Shown: positions 1 to 8,416 of the stretch, piece by piece
Layout of the letters: the number at the start of each line of letters is the position of its first letter
How positions within the stretch are numbered: the stretch's first letter is position 1
Assembly: GCA_018242605.1 (NCBI GenBank)
Contig: JAFEBP010000001.1
Coordinates: 12,118 to 76,117, forward strand
DNA: 64,000 nt
Direction: 5' to 3'
Source: Planctomycetota bacterium
Lineage (GTDB): Bacteria; Planctomycetota; Phycisphaerae; Phycisphaerales; UBA1924
The notes under the pieces: generated by a model
Seen by the model: the letters and a program-made list of their open reading frames with translations, nothing else
What the model was told of the DNA's origin: nothing
Databases searched by the model: none
Program-made: the position numbers and the translations under genes

Positions 1-1822
1 AGATCACCTCGTCCATCTTGCTGCCCGTGTCCACCAGCGCGGTGCCGATGATCGTGAGGCTGCCGCCCTTCTCGATCGCGCGGGCCGAGCCGAAGAACTT
101 CTTGGGCCGCTGCAGCGCGTTGCTGTCCAGGCCGCCGGTCATGATCTTGCCGCTGTGCGGCATCTCGGCGTTGTACGCGCGGGCCAGACGCGTGATCGAG
201 TCCAGCAGGATCACCACGTCATCCCCGAACTCCACCATGCGGCGGGCCTTCTCGATGACCATTTCGGCCACCTGCACGTGCCGGCCGCTGTTCTCGTCGA
301 ACGTGCTGGCCACCACCTCGACGTTGCTGGCACCGCAGTTGCGCTTGAAGTCCGTCACTTCCTCGGGCCGCTCGTCCACCAGCAGCACGATGATCCGCAC
401 GTTGGGGTTGTTCTTCGTGATCGCCTTGGTCATCTTCTGCATCAGCACCGTCTTGCCGGTGCGGGGCGGCGCGACGATCAGCATGCGCTGGCCCTTGCCG
501 ATGGGCGTCACCAGGTCGATCACGCGGCACTCGATCTCGTCGGGCGTCGTCTCCAGCACGAAACGCTTTTCGGGGTGCAGCGGAGTGAGGTCCTCGAAGT
601 TACGGATGTCGTGGGCCTTGGCGGGCTCGCGGTTGTTGATCTTGTCCACCCGCAACAGCGCGAAGTACCGCTCGGCCTCCTTGGGCGGGCGGACGATGCC
701 CCGCACGATCATGCCGCGCTTAAGGCCGTACCGACGCACCTGGGATGGCGACACGTAGATGTCGTCCGGGCCCGGCAGGTACGACTGGTCCGGGCTGCGC
801 AGGAACCCGAACCCGTCGGGCATAATCTCCAGAGAACCCTCGCCGATCATCAGGCCCTGCTTGGTCGCCTGAGCCTTGAGAATCTTGAAGATCAGGTCGT
901 GCTTGCTCAGCTGCTGGTAGTCCGTGAAGCCTTCGCGCTCCGCGGCCTTGAACAGCGAGTCATCGTCCATCGCCTGCAACTCGGCGATGCTCACAGCCTT
1001 CATCGTCTTGGGATCGGTTCCCGCGATGACGCGCTCGAGCTCCGCCGCCTCTCGCTCCAATTCCTCGTCGCTGGGCAGTTCGAAGTTGCGGACCATCGGC
1101 ATGCCGCCGATCTGGTTGTTGCCACCACCGCCTCCTCCGCCGCCGCCACCGCCCTTTCGGCGCTTCTTCTTCCGGCGGCCGAAGCGGTGCGGATCGTTCG
1201 GATCGTTGCCGCCGAAGGGCCGGTTCTGACCGCCCTGCTGCTGGCCTCCGAATCCGCCCTGCCCACCGCCTTGATTCTGGCCGCCCTGACCCTGACCTTG
1301 TCCGCCTCCTTGGCCACCGCCGGGTCCACCCATCGGCCGCTGCTCGCCGCCTTGACGCTGTTCGCCGCGGTTGTCAAACCCGCCCTGAGGCCGGTCCTGC
1401 CGGAAATCGGGCCGCCCGTCAGGCCGTCCTTCTTGAGGGCGGTTCTCGCGCTGGTCGGGACGTGGTTCCTGCCGCTGCTCGGGCCTTGGCTCCTGGCGCT
1501 GTTCCGGGCGCGGCTCGGACCGCATCTCGGGGCGCGGCTCGGGACGTGATTCGATACGGGGCTCCGGACGAGGCTCGGCCGGCGCTACCGGACGCGGTTC
1601 AGGCTTGGGAACCGGCTTGGCCTCGGGCTTGGGTTCCGCCTTGGGCTCGGGCCGCGCCTCGAACACTCGCGGGGGCAGATCGGCACGGCCGATCGGGCTC
1701 GCCGCCGGTTCCGGCGCGGCTTCGCGACGCGGTGCCCGGGCGCGGGGCTTGGAGGGGGTTTCGGCGGAGTCGGCGGCCTTCGCGGCCTTGGCGTCATCAG
1801 CGGTGTGAGAGGTCTTTGCCAT
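1..1822 (-). CDS. rho: Transcription termination factor Rho (3' end off the window)
   Basis: ATP-dependent RNA helicase that terminates transcription on unstructured RNA. The frame is open from the ATG at 1820-1822 ([10 protein letters not shown]) to the window edge, about 607 codons. Residues 1 to about 235 are low complexity: first A/P/E/R-rich with repeated RPEPRPE-type units, then G/Q/R-rich, ending in a KKK/RR and poly-Gly stretch. A Rho N-terminal and RNA-binding region follows at about 270-370 ([13 protein letters not shown]), then the ATPase with Walker A APPRTGKT near residue 455, Walker [13 protein letters not shown] and the late motif [15 protein letters not shown] at the edge. The core is full Rho; the extension is much longer than in E. 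coli Rho (419 aa). The C-terminal tail is outside the window. No clear ribosome binding site precedes the start. Confidence 0.96.
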   Translation of the reverse strand, partial: MAKTSHTADDAKAAKAADSAETPSKPRARAPRREAAPEPAASPIGRADLPPRVFEARPEPKAEPKPEAKPVPKPEPRPVAPAEPRPEPRIESRPEPRPEMRSEPRPEQRQEPRPEQRQEPRPDQRENRPQEGRPDGRPDFRQDRPQGGFDNRGEQRQGGEQRPMGGPGGGQGGGQGQGQGGQNQGGGQGGFGGQQQGGQNRPFGGNDPNDPHRFGRRKKKRRKGGGGGGGGGGGNNQIGGMPMVRNFELPSDEELEREAAELERVIAGTDPKTMKAVSIAELQAMDDDSLFKAAEREGFTDYQQLSKHDLIFKILKAQATKQGLMIGEGSLEIMPDGFGFLRSPDQSYLPGPDDIYVSPSQVRRYGLKRGMIVRGIVRPPKEAERYFALLRVDKINNREPAKAHDIRNFEDLTPLHPEKRFVLETTPDEIECRVIDLVTPIGKGQRMLIVAPPRTGKTVLMQKMTKAITKNNPNVRIIVLLVDERPEEVTDFKRNCGASNVEVVASTFDENSGRHVQVAEMVIEKARRMVEFGDDVVILLDSITRLARAYNAEMPHSGKIMTGGLDSNALQRPKKFFGSARAIEKGGSLTIIGTALVDTGSKMDEVI

Positions 1823-2285
1823 TGTCAGGATTCGGTTGTTGAGTTGTCGCGATGTCGGAATGTGAGAAGGGGGGCCGGCGAACGGGCCGGAGGACGCCGC
1901 GGCGACTGAGATGGTGTGCCGCGGAAGTGACTTGGCTTGAGAGGTTCAGCGCCGTACCGGCGTGCGGGCCGTGGCGTGTGCTGTGTCTCCAAATCCGGGT
2001 CGTCGGGTCGTGCGCTTCAGGAGCGAAACGCCGGGTCGGCGCGGGCATCGGGGACCGAAGCATTGGCCCGGATTGCCCGGGCCGAAAACCTTTCTTCATA
2101 TCAACTGCTGAGCCGCTCGTGGTGTGCCCGCAGGGCCTTCCCCGGATCGGTTGGGCTGTACCACCAGTGTTCGGCGCATGAGTATAGCCGGTTCCATCCG
2201 GTCAAGGCGGGCTAACGAAAAGTCACGGGGCAGGTCTCGTCGGGTGGCCCACGCAGCGCAATCCCCCGGAACCGGAATGCGATGC
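1823..2285. other. Intergenic region between rho and the delta-prime gene
   Basis: This divergent gap of about 460 bases should hold the rho promoter and leader (minus strand). Short frames cross it on both strands but none has recognisable protein features. I found no convincing stem-loop, riboswitch or small RNA by eye. Confidence 0.5.
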
Positions 2286-2291
2286 TACGCT
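2286..2291 (+). promoter_or_regulatory. -10-like hexamer TACGCT before holB start
   Basis: TACGCT is followed by a 5-base spacer and then GTG at 2297. No Shine-Dalgarno sequence is visible. The spacing predicts a transcript that begins at or next to the GTG, which favours GTG 2297 over ATG 2282 as the true start. Confidence 0.5.
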
Positions 2292-2296
2292 GGCGC

Positions 2297-3448
2297 GTGG
2301 CGAAGAAACCCAGGGCACCCAGAGAGATCGAAGTCGCGCTTCCGGAGACTCCGCTGACGTTCCCGGCGCCGTTGCCGATGTCGCGCGTGGTCGGTCACTC
2401 GCGTGCCTTGGGCGTGCTCGACGATGCTCTCAAGAGCGAACGCATTCACCACTGCTGGATCTTTCACGGGCCCAAGGGCGTCGGAAAGTTCACCGCGGCC
2501 CTCGCCTTCGCCGCGCTCCTGCTCGACCCCACCACCCAGCAGACGTTTGGTGGAGCGTTCGAGGCCGACCCGCAGAGCCAGGTGCAGGCGATGCTGGCAG
2601 CGGGCTCTCACCCTGATCTGCAGATCATCGTCAAGGAACTCGCCGCGTACAGCGCTGACCCGATCATTCGCCGTTCCAAACAGACCACCATACCGGTGGA
2701 CGTGCTGCGCGAGTTCCTGCTCGCCCCGGCTTCGCTCGCGCCTTCGGTCCGCAACGCGTCACGCTCGGGCAAGGTGTTCATCATCGACGAGGCGGAGATG
2801 CTCGCGGGCGCTGGCCAGAACGCGCTCCTCAAGGTGCTTGAAGAGCCGCCCGCCCGAGTCACCCTGATCCTGGTGACCGAGAGCGAGGACAAGCTCCTGC
2901 CGACCATCCGCAGCCGCAGTCAGCGACTTTATTTCTCTCCGCTCACTCAGCCCGAGATGCACGAGTGGCTCAAGGGCGCGAAACTGGAACTCTCTTCCGA
3001 GCAAGAGAAGTGGCTGCTCGAGTTCTCCGGAGGTGCTCCCGGGATTCTCCTTGCCGCGCACACGCACCACCTGCACGAATGGTGGAAGCGCATCGGCCCC
3101 ATGATCGCCTCAGCAGAAAAGGGACAATACAGCGTCGAACTCGGGAACGCCATGTACGACCTGGCCGACAAGTGGGCCAAGGCTTGGGTGGAAGAACACG
3201 AAGGCGCGAGCAAGGTCGCCGCGAACCAGACGGCACAGGATTGGATGCTCCGCCTGGTGGGCACATACATCCAGCGACGTTTACGCGAGGCCGCGCGGCA
3301 GCCCGAACCCGGCCCCAAGTGCAAGCCGTATCTCACCATGCTCGACCGCCTGCGCGATGCCGAGGCGGAGCTGGGAGCGAATGTCAACGGGCAGTTCGTG
3401 ATGGAGAAACTTTCGGCGGAACTCTCGGCGGCGGCGGTGGGGGAGTAG
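2297..3448 (+). CDS. holB: DNA polymerase III delta-prime-like clamp-loader ATPase
   Basis: Predicted clamp-loader subunit that helps load the beta clamp during replication. The protein is about 383 aa from the GTG at 2297; an in-frame ATG lies 15 bases upstream at 2282, but it overlaps a -10-like hexamer. The N-terminal region reads VVGHSRALGVLDDAL and IHHCWIFHGPKGVGKFT (Walker A), as in delta-prime/DnaX-type AAA+ proteins. FIIDEAEMLAGAGQNALLK is the Walker B region and EEPPARVTLILVTES the sensor-1 region. The usual SRC motif reads RSRSQ, so its Cys is replaced by Ser. The zinc-binding cysteines of DnaX are absent, which supports delta-prime over gamma/tau. The next gene starts 20 bases downstream. 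Confidence 0.87.
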   Translation: MAKKPRAPREIEVALPETPLTFPAPLPMSRVVGHSRALGVLDDALKSERIHHCWIFHGPKGVGKFTAALAFAALLLDPTTQQTFGGAFEADPQSQVQAMLAAGSHPDLQIIVKELAAYSADPIIRRSKQTTIPVDVLREFLLAPASLAPSVRNASRSGKVFIIDEAEMLAGAGQNALLKVLEEPPARVTLILVTESEDKLLPTIRSRSQRLYFSPLTQPEMHEWLKGAKLELSSEQEKWLLEFSGGAPGILLAAHTHHLHEWWKRIGPMIASAEKGQYSVELGNAMYDLADKWAKAWVEEHEGASKVAANQTAQDWMLRLVGTYIQRRLREAARQPEPGPKCKPYLTMLDRLRDAEAELGANVNGQFVMEKLSAELSAAAVGE

Positions 3449-3468
3449 CGTAACGGTCGGAGGGAGCG

Positions 3469-4521
3469 ATGAGCCAGGCGAAGGAAGGGTTGGATTTGGT
3501 CACGGGTTTCTTCGGGGCGGTGTTCGAGAAGATCGGCACGGTATTTGACGTGTTCGATTTCTCGTTCCTTCTGTCGGGCTCGGTGGCGTTGACGGCCGCG
3601 TTATGCACCTACTCCCTTGCAGGCGGGCAACTTCCTGGTTCGATGAACGAGGGAGTACCGACGACGTGGGTATTGGCTGGGCTTGGCAGCGCGTACGTGT
3701 TGGGCTTTGTGGTGTTTGCGCTGGGAAGGCCGATGCGGGATCGATTCTTGCCGCCGACGGAAGGAAACGGGCTGACCTTGCCAGGTGGTTCAAAGGACGA
3801 TGCAGATGGCGGGCAGGCTCGAACGCCCGAACTTCTCACGGTCAATGCGATCGGCACCGACAAACTGAGGGAATGGGCGCAGGTTCACGGCTTGGACAGA
3901 GTTGAACAATACAAGAGGTACTTCGAGCTCAAAGATCCGAGCCAGTTCGACAAGTTTTACGATCGATTGTGGGCCGACGTTCGCCAGCGCAAGGAACTTG
4001 CGGATTCGTTCGTGCTCGTGAAGCGATACTGGACGTTCGCGGCGGCGTTCGACGGATTGCTGCTCGCGACTCAGTTCTGGTGCCTGCCGACCGGATGGTA
4101 CCTCTACAACCTTTTGAGCCGTCCGGACATTCTGCCGGCGTTTAAGCTGTTCAAGTTTGATGCGCTCTGGATCGGAGTCTTCACGTTGCTTGTGTGGATA
4201 TTCCCCGGCCAGCGGATCGCTCGCGAGTGCGCACGGCAGGCCCGTGACTACGGTCTCAAGCAAATGCGAGAGCTCTTTGCGACGACGGCGTTCTGGGTCG
4301 CCCTGCAAGAAGAAGCCGCGCCCACGAAGAAGGAAGAACTGCTTGCCAAGCGATTTGCGAATGATGTCACGCATATTTCCATCAACAAATCCGCTGCGGA
4401 GGTAAAAGAGCTGCGAGACACGCTGAAGGCAAAGACGGACAAGGCCGCAGCAGAAGCCCGCAAGGCAAGCGCCGACGCGGACTTCCGCGAAGCCGAGACG
4501 GTCAACGAGAGAAAGAAGTAG
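3469..4521 (+). CDS. Membrane protein with C-terminal coiled coil, unknown function
   Basis: Unrecognised 350 aa protein. A good ribosome binding site (GGAGGGAG) precedes the ATG. Four likely membrane segments are visible: about residues 27-46 (LLSGSVALTAALCTYSLAG), 64-82 (VLAGLGSAYVLGFVVFALG), 188-210 and 226-245 (WIGVFTLLVWIFPG). The region between the second and third segments is charged and probably cytoplasmic. The last 50 residues are Ala/Lys/Glu-rich with heptad character (AEVKELRDTLKAKTDKAAAE), suggesting a coiled coil. It lies 20 bases after holB and may be co-transcribed with it. No catalytic motif was seen. Confidence 0.75.
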   Translation: MSQAKEGLDLVTGFFGAVFEKIGTVFDVFDFSFLLSGSVALTAALCTYSLAGGQLPGSMNEGVPTTWVLAGLGSAYVLGFVVFALGRPMRDRFLPPTEGNGLTLPGGSKDDADGGQARTPELLTVNAIGTDKLREWAQVHGLDRVEQYKRYFELKDPSQFDKFYDRLWADVRQRKELADSFVLVKRYWTFAAAFDGLLLATQFWCLPTGWYLYNLLSRPDILPAFKLFKFDALWIGVFTLLVWIFPGQRIARECARQARDYGLKQMRELFATTAFWVALQEEAAPTKKEELLAKRFANDVTHISINKSAAEVKELRDTLKAKTDKAAAEARKASADADFREAETVNERKK

Positions 4522-4622
4522 TCGCCGCGGCGACCCCGTCCGCCGATCAACGCCGGCCGCACTACCGGCGCATCGTTCAGTCTCGTGCCATCACGCCTGA
4601 CGAGTTGGGCACTACGCCCGCT

Positions 4623-5675
4623 TCACCCGTGCTCCCACGCGATGAAGAACGCCTGCACGTCGTTCCCATCCACGCCGCCGTCCATGTTAAAGTCCGCGAT
4701 GCCGTCGCCCGCCTCCCACGCGACGAAGAACGCCTCGATATCCGCCCCGTCGATACCGCCGTCAAGGTTGAAGTCCGCGCCCGGGTACGCCGCGACGCTC
4801 AAGTCCATGTGCACGGCGTATCCCAGCAGCTGCGCCGTCGCGTTCTCCTTCGTGAAGAACGCGGGGTAGTTCGGGTCACCCGTGCCCCCGCCGGGGCCGC
4901 CGCTGGCCGGGTTCAGCGATGTGATGATCAGCGGCACACGCCCGCTGTTGAAAGCACGTGAGAAATACGCCTGAGCGATCGGGTCGCTCGCGTCGATGTC
5001 AAACGTGAACATCGCGCCCGCAGGGACCAGTTCGCCCGGTTGCACGGCGTCGGTCTGGCCAACCGCCAGCGGATGCGCTTCAAACTTTTGCCGCACCTGA
5101 CGGCTCACATCCGTCGCAACTCCCGCTGCGTCGTACAGCGCCGGAAACGCACTGCGGACGCCTTCGCGCGGGGGGAAGGGCGGGTACGGACTGAACGGCG
5201 AATTTTCCTGAAATGTCACCCCGGTCCACCCGTTGCGGAAGCCGACGGCGAACAGTTCCATTGGCTTACCGGTGTCACCGTCCGGAAGATACTGCGGGTC
5301 GGCCGGGTCGTACGACGTGCGCACGGAATCAAACGTCGGGTCGTACGCGAATCGGTTGTCCACGCTGATCCACGCCGTGACGCGGACGCTACCCACCAGG
5401 TAGCGGTCGTTGCCGTACCCGGCCGGGATTGTCCCCGAAGTATCGAACGTGAACAAGAACTGTCCGTCGCGGTCGTCGAATCCAGCTTGATTGAGCGCCG
5501 CGAAGATCGGCACCGACGGTTCTGCTCCTGGCTGCGACGAGAACGGATAGTTCCATCGGTCAAGCGCCGGTTGAGTCAGGGTGCCAGAGATTGTTTGGGC
5601 GTGAGCGAGCGTTCCACACCCGACCGCCAGAACAAGGGATGAGACGGTGAAACGGGACAGTTTGAAAATCATCAT
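4623..5675 (-). CDS. Secreted GC-type dockerin-domain protein
   Basis: Exported protein of 350 aa. A signal peptide is clear (LVLAVGCGTLAHA, cleavage before QTISG). The C-terminus carries two dockerin-like calcium loops, DFNLDGGIDGADIEAFF and DFNMDGGVDGNDVQAFF, the duplicated type I dockerin pattern seen in many planctomycete exported proteins. The body is Asp/Pro/Gly-rich with no recognised enzymatic domain. GGAG precedes the start by 7 bases. In Phycisphaerae such domains are usually thought to act as anchoring or sorting modules rather than true cellulosomal dockerins; that role is inferred. It is divergent from the prepilin-like gene. Confidence 0.85.
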   Translation of the reverse strand: MMIFKLSRFTVSSLVLAVGCGTLAHAQTISGTLTQPALDRWNYPFSSQPGAEPSVPIFAALNQAGFDDRDGQFLFTFDTSGTIPAGYGNDRYLVGSVRVTAWISVDNRFAYDPTFDSVRTSYDPADPQYLPDGDTGKPMELFAVGFRNGWTGVTFQENSPFSPYPPFPPREGVRSAFPALYDAAGVATDVSRQVRQKFEAHPLAVGQTDAVQPGELVPAGAMFTFDIDASDPIAQAYFSRAFNSGRVPLIITSLNPASGGPGGGTGDPNYPAFFTKENATAQLLGYAVHMDLSVAAYPGADFNLDGGIDGADIEAFFVAWEAGDGIADFNMDGGVDGNDVQAFFIAWEHG

Positions 5676-5970
5676 GGCGTCTCCGATCTCCGATCATCAG
5701 GGAAGCATGGTCGCCTTATCAGGACGTTGGGACCAACGTCCGAAAAATCTTGCAGAACGGCAACCGTTGCTGTTTTGCAGGAGTATACGCTTAGGCCAAG
5801 TTTCGGTTTGCCCCAAAATGACCCCAAAAAAGCCCACATTATCCCTGTCCCTGAGCGCCGCTGAACCGGCATCCCGGTTCGCGATGTGGGGGGCGGTGCA
5901 CGCGCTGTTGGCCGCATCGATCGGGGGAAGCACGAACGAATCTCCCGCGACTGTGTCGCGCTGCCCGGTC
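5676..5970. other. Divergent intergenic region, dockerin and prepilin-like genes
   Basis: About 295 bases that must carry promoters for both flanking genes. It contains AT-richer patches around 5740-5850. No clear -35/-10 pair or operator could be assigned. An upstream in-frame ATG at 5647 could lengthen the rightward frame, but that extension has no protein-like character and overlaps the dockerin gene. Confidence 0.4.
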
Positions 5971-6867
5971 ATGAGGACGTGGAGCAGGGTTCGTAGCATG
6001 ACAGCGACCGGGTTCACGCTCATCGAGCTGCTGGTCGTCATCGCCATCATCGGCTTGTTGATTTCGATTCTGCTGCCCTCATTGGGCAAGGCCCGCGCTC
6101 TGGGCCGTCAAACCCGCGAACTCGCAGCCGCGAGCCAGCAGGTGACCGCGTTCACGATGTACTCGGACGCGAGCAAGGGGATCGTGCTTCCCGGTTACCC
6201 GCCGCGAGATTGGGTCAATGGCCCGATCGTCGTGCAGGATCAGGACGGAACCCGCCTGTTCAACGAAGACGCCCAACGCTACCCGTGGCGTCTCGCGCCG
6301 TTCATCGATTACAACTTCCGCGGCCTGTACCAGAGCGACAAACTCCTCGCCGATGTGCGCGACAACCAGGCCGAGTACAGCCAATACGGCGTTGATTACA
6401 ACTACGTGATCAGCCTCTACCCCTCGCTGGGCATGAACATCGCCTTCATCGGTGGCAGTGATCGCCACCAGGAATACGACCGTCTGTTCCGCCAGACATT
6501 CGGCCGGGTCTACATCGAGCGGCTCGATCAGGCCCTCCGTCCAAGCGGTGTGCTCGCCTTCGTTTCCGCTCGCGCCGAAGCCCAGCCCTCGGTGCCGGTG
6601 CTGGGAAGGCCCGAAGGGTTCTTCCGCGTCGACCCGCCGCGGTTTTCGGCGACGGGTTCGCCTCAGTGGCAATCGTCATATGACGCCAACGCCGCGACAC
6701 CGGGATTGAATAGCGGATTCGTCTCGCTTCGCCACGGCGGCAAGGCGGTCTCCGCTCATCTGGATGCGCACGCCCAGATGCTCGGTTGGGATGAACTCAA
6801 CGACATGCGCCGCTGGGCCGACCAGGCCACGAGCCCCGAGTGGGGAATCTCTCCGACGCCGCGTTAA
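5971..6867 (+). CDS. Prepilin-like protein with N-terminal methylation motif
   Basis: Type II secretion/type IV pilin-like protein, about 298 aa. The hallmark is FTLIELLVVIAIIGLLISI after a Gly, the prepilin peptidase site, followed by LLPSLGKARALGRQ, the ending usual in Phycisphaerae. From ATG 5971 the leader is MRTWSRVRSMTATG, a basic 14-residue leader of normal form. An alternative ATG at 5998 has an AGGG ribosome binding site but gives only a 5-residue uncharged leader. The rest is probably a periplasmic or surface domain; the segment VSLRHGGKAVSAHLDAHAQ near the C-terminus resembles the H-X-domain of the DUF1559-type family. Function in secretion or surface assembly is inferred. Confidence 0.83.
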   Translation: MRTWSRVRSMTATGFTLIELLVVIAIIGLLISILLPSLGKARALGRQTRELAAASQQVTAFTMYSDASKGIVLPGYPPRDWVNGPIVVQDQDGTRLFNEDAQRYPWRLAPFIDYNFRGLYQSDKLLADVRDNQAEYSQYGVDYNYVISLYPSLGMNIAFIGGSDRHQEYDRLFRQTFGRVYIERLDQALRPSGVLAFVSARAEAQPSVPVLGRPEGFFRVDPPRFSATGSPQWQSSYDANAATPGLNSGFVSLRHGGKAVSAHLDAHAQMLGWDELNDMRRWADQATSPEWGISPTPR

Positions 6868-8099
6868 CCACCGCGTTTGGCGGCACGCTTTTGGTCGCCG
6901 CCGCCGGCTGGCCGCTCAGTGCGCGGCATCCCCTTGACTCTCAGCCACGCTTCCTGCACCCGCTTCTCGAGCGTGGCCTCGTCGCCATCATTCACAATCG
7001 TCAGCGTGGAACGGGCCTTCTTGTCTTCCAGCGGCAACTGGGCCTTTTCACGCCGCGCGAGCTCCGCTTCGCTCCAACCGCGGCTCTTGATTCTCTGTAG
7101 CCGCACCTCACGTGGAGCGTCGACAAACAGCACCACGTCGCACTCCTTGTCGCTCTCGGCCTCGAACAGCAGCGGCGCGTCGATCACCACGCCCGGCCTG
7201 CGCTCGAGCGTGGCGCGCTCGATCACCTGCGTCCGTTGCGACTTGATGATCGGGTGCACGAGTTCTTCGAGGCGGGTGCGTTGCGTGGGGTCCGCGAACA
7301 CGATGGCCGCCACCGCCTTGCGATCGACTCGCCCGTCATCACCGATGATCTTCTTGCCCCACCAACGCACCAGTTGCTCGCGCACCGCGTTGGTGTCGAG
7401 CACGGCCTTGGCGTCTCGGTCAGAGTCCACCACGATGCACCCCAGCGACGCGAGCATGCCAGCGACCCGGCTCTTGCCGGCGCCGATGCCCCCGACCAAC
7501 CCGATCACCACCGGCCGCTGGGGCTTGTCGGGATCCTCCGTCAGCCAGACCGGCATCGGGCGTGCCGCGTCCATCGCAGACTTGATCTCTTCCACGCGCC
7601 GATGCGGGTGAGTCACAGCTACCCACGCCAGGTCGATCGTCTGAGAGCCCGCCGTGGTGATGCAGATTGTGCCAAGCCCCAGCATCCGCTCCGCGATAGT
7701 CCGGTCAACGACGATCTGCTGGATGTTGCGCAGCGGCACGACGGTTTGTGTTCGCCGAAGCACACCGGTACGGGCGGCGGCGTGCGTCTGAGTGATCTCG
7801 TACCGCCGGAACCACCAACCCAGCGTGTGCTTCACGATCGCCCACGTGGCCCACGCCGTCAGCGAAACCGCGACCACTGAGTTGATACCCGAGAGCACCG
7901 CCGCGGGGTCACCGCCGATGAGAGCCTGCGCTTGCTCTGACAGAACGCTTCCCCACGTGGATAAAGCCCACTTCCAGGCGGCGTACAGGATGACCGCCCA
8001 CATCACAACGGGCATGGCGCGGATCGCGATCAACGCGATGCCGGGACGAAACACGGTGCTGGAACTGCTTCGGGGCTGGATGCCGGGAGCGTATGACAC
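6864..8099 (-). CDS. coaE: Membrane bPH2-domain / dephospho-CoA kinase fusion
   Basis: Continuous 411 aa frame joining two families. Residues about 20-48 and 70-95 are hydrophobic segments, followed by a YdbS-like bPH2 domain (RRYEITQTHAAARTGVL, VVPLRNIQQIVVDR, LGLGTICITTAG). After a linker near residue 195 comes a complete dephospho-CoA kinase: P-loop GLVGGIGAGKS, VDSDRDAK, APLLFEAESDKECDVVLFVD, and RREKAQLPLEDKKARS. CoaE phosphorylates the ribose 3'-OH of dephospho-CoA, the last step of CoA synthesis, and is normally a soluble protein of about 200 aa. Start is GTG at 8097-8099. The fusion predicts a membrane-tethered CoaE. It is 3'-overlapping by 4 bases with the prepilin-like gene. Confidence 0.9.
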   Translation of the reverse strand: MSYAPGIQPRSSSSTVFRPGIALIAIRAMPVVMWAVILYAAWKWALSTWGSVLSEQAQALIGGDPAAVLSGINSVVAVSLTAWATWAIVKHTLGWWFRRYEITQTHAAARTGVLRRTQTVVPLRNIQQIVVDRTIAERMLGLGTICITTAGSQTIDLAWVAVTHPHRRVEEIKSAMDAARPMPVWLTEDPDKPQRPVVIGLVGGIGAGKSRVAGMLASLGCIVVDSDRDAKAVLDTNAVREQLVRWWGKKIIGDDGRVDRKAVAAIVFADPTQRTRLEELVHPIIKSQRTQVIERATLERRPGVVIDAPLLFEAESDKECDVVLFVDAPREVRLQRIKSRGWSEAELARREKAQLPLEDKKARSTLTIVNDGDEATLEKRVQEAWLRVKGMPRTERPAGGGDQKRAAKRGG

Positions 8100-8416
8100 T
8101 TCCCGCGTTTGATGCGCCGGGCTGCCGGGCGGTTCCGAGCGATTGCCGCGAATTCAGCCTGCCATCATCTCACTCCTGCACCCGATGCCGCGCTGATCCC
8201 GGGGGGTGTATTCGCTTCGCCCGCTTCCGGCGGTCCGGCGGATTCCAAATGAGCGCGATTTCTGCGCACGGCCGAGTCGCACACATCCCGGGGACTGCGG
8301 CGAGTCGGCGGGGTTCCGTCAACTCCTCAACGAAAACGCCCGATGCCGACAGCACCCGTCTGTTCTCGTGCGGAGTCGGCGTGTTGTCCGATGAGGCCGA
8401 GCGCCGGAGATCCGCC
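8100..8416. other. Intergenic region before the TolB-like lipoprotein
   Basis: About 317 bases. The rightward frame is open across it from 8093, but that extension has no domain and the lipoprotein signal peptide begins only at 8417, so I read it as upstream DNA. No repeat or stem-loop of note was seen. Confidence 0.45.

Noticed and set aside
155-1549. 464-codon frame on the plus strand across rho
   Set aside because: It is the antisense shadow of rho; the minus frame encodes full Rho motifs.
4521-4534. Palindrome GTCGCCGCGGCGAC after the membrane protein gene as terminator
   Set aside because: The loop would be only two bases and no T-tract follows.
5647-5970. Longer start for the prepilin-like protein
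   Set aside because: The extra residues overlap the dockerin gene, lack protein character and would bury the prepilin cleavage site.
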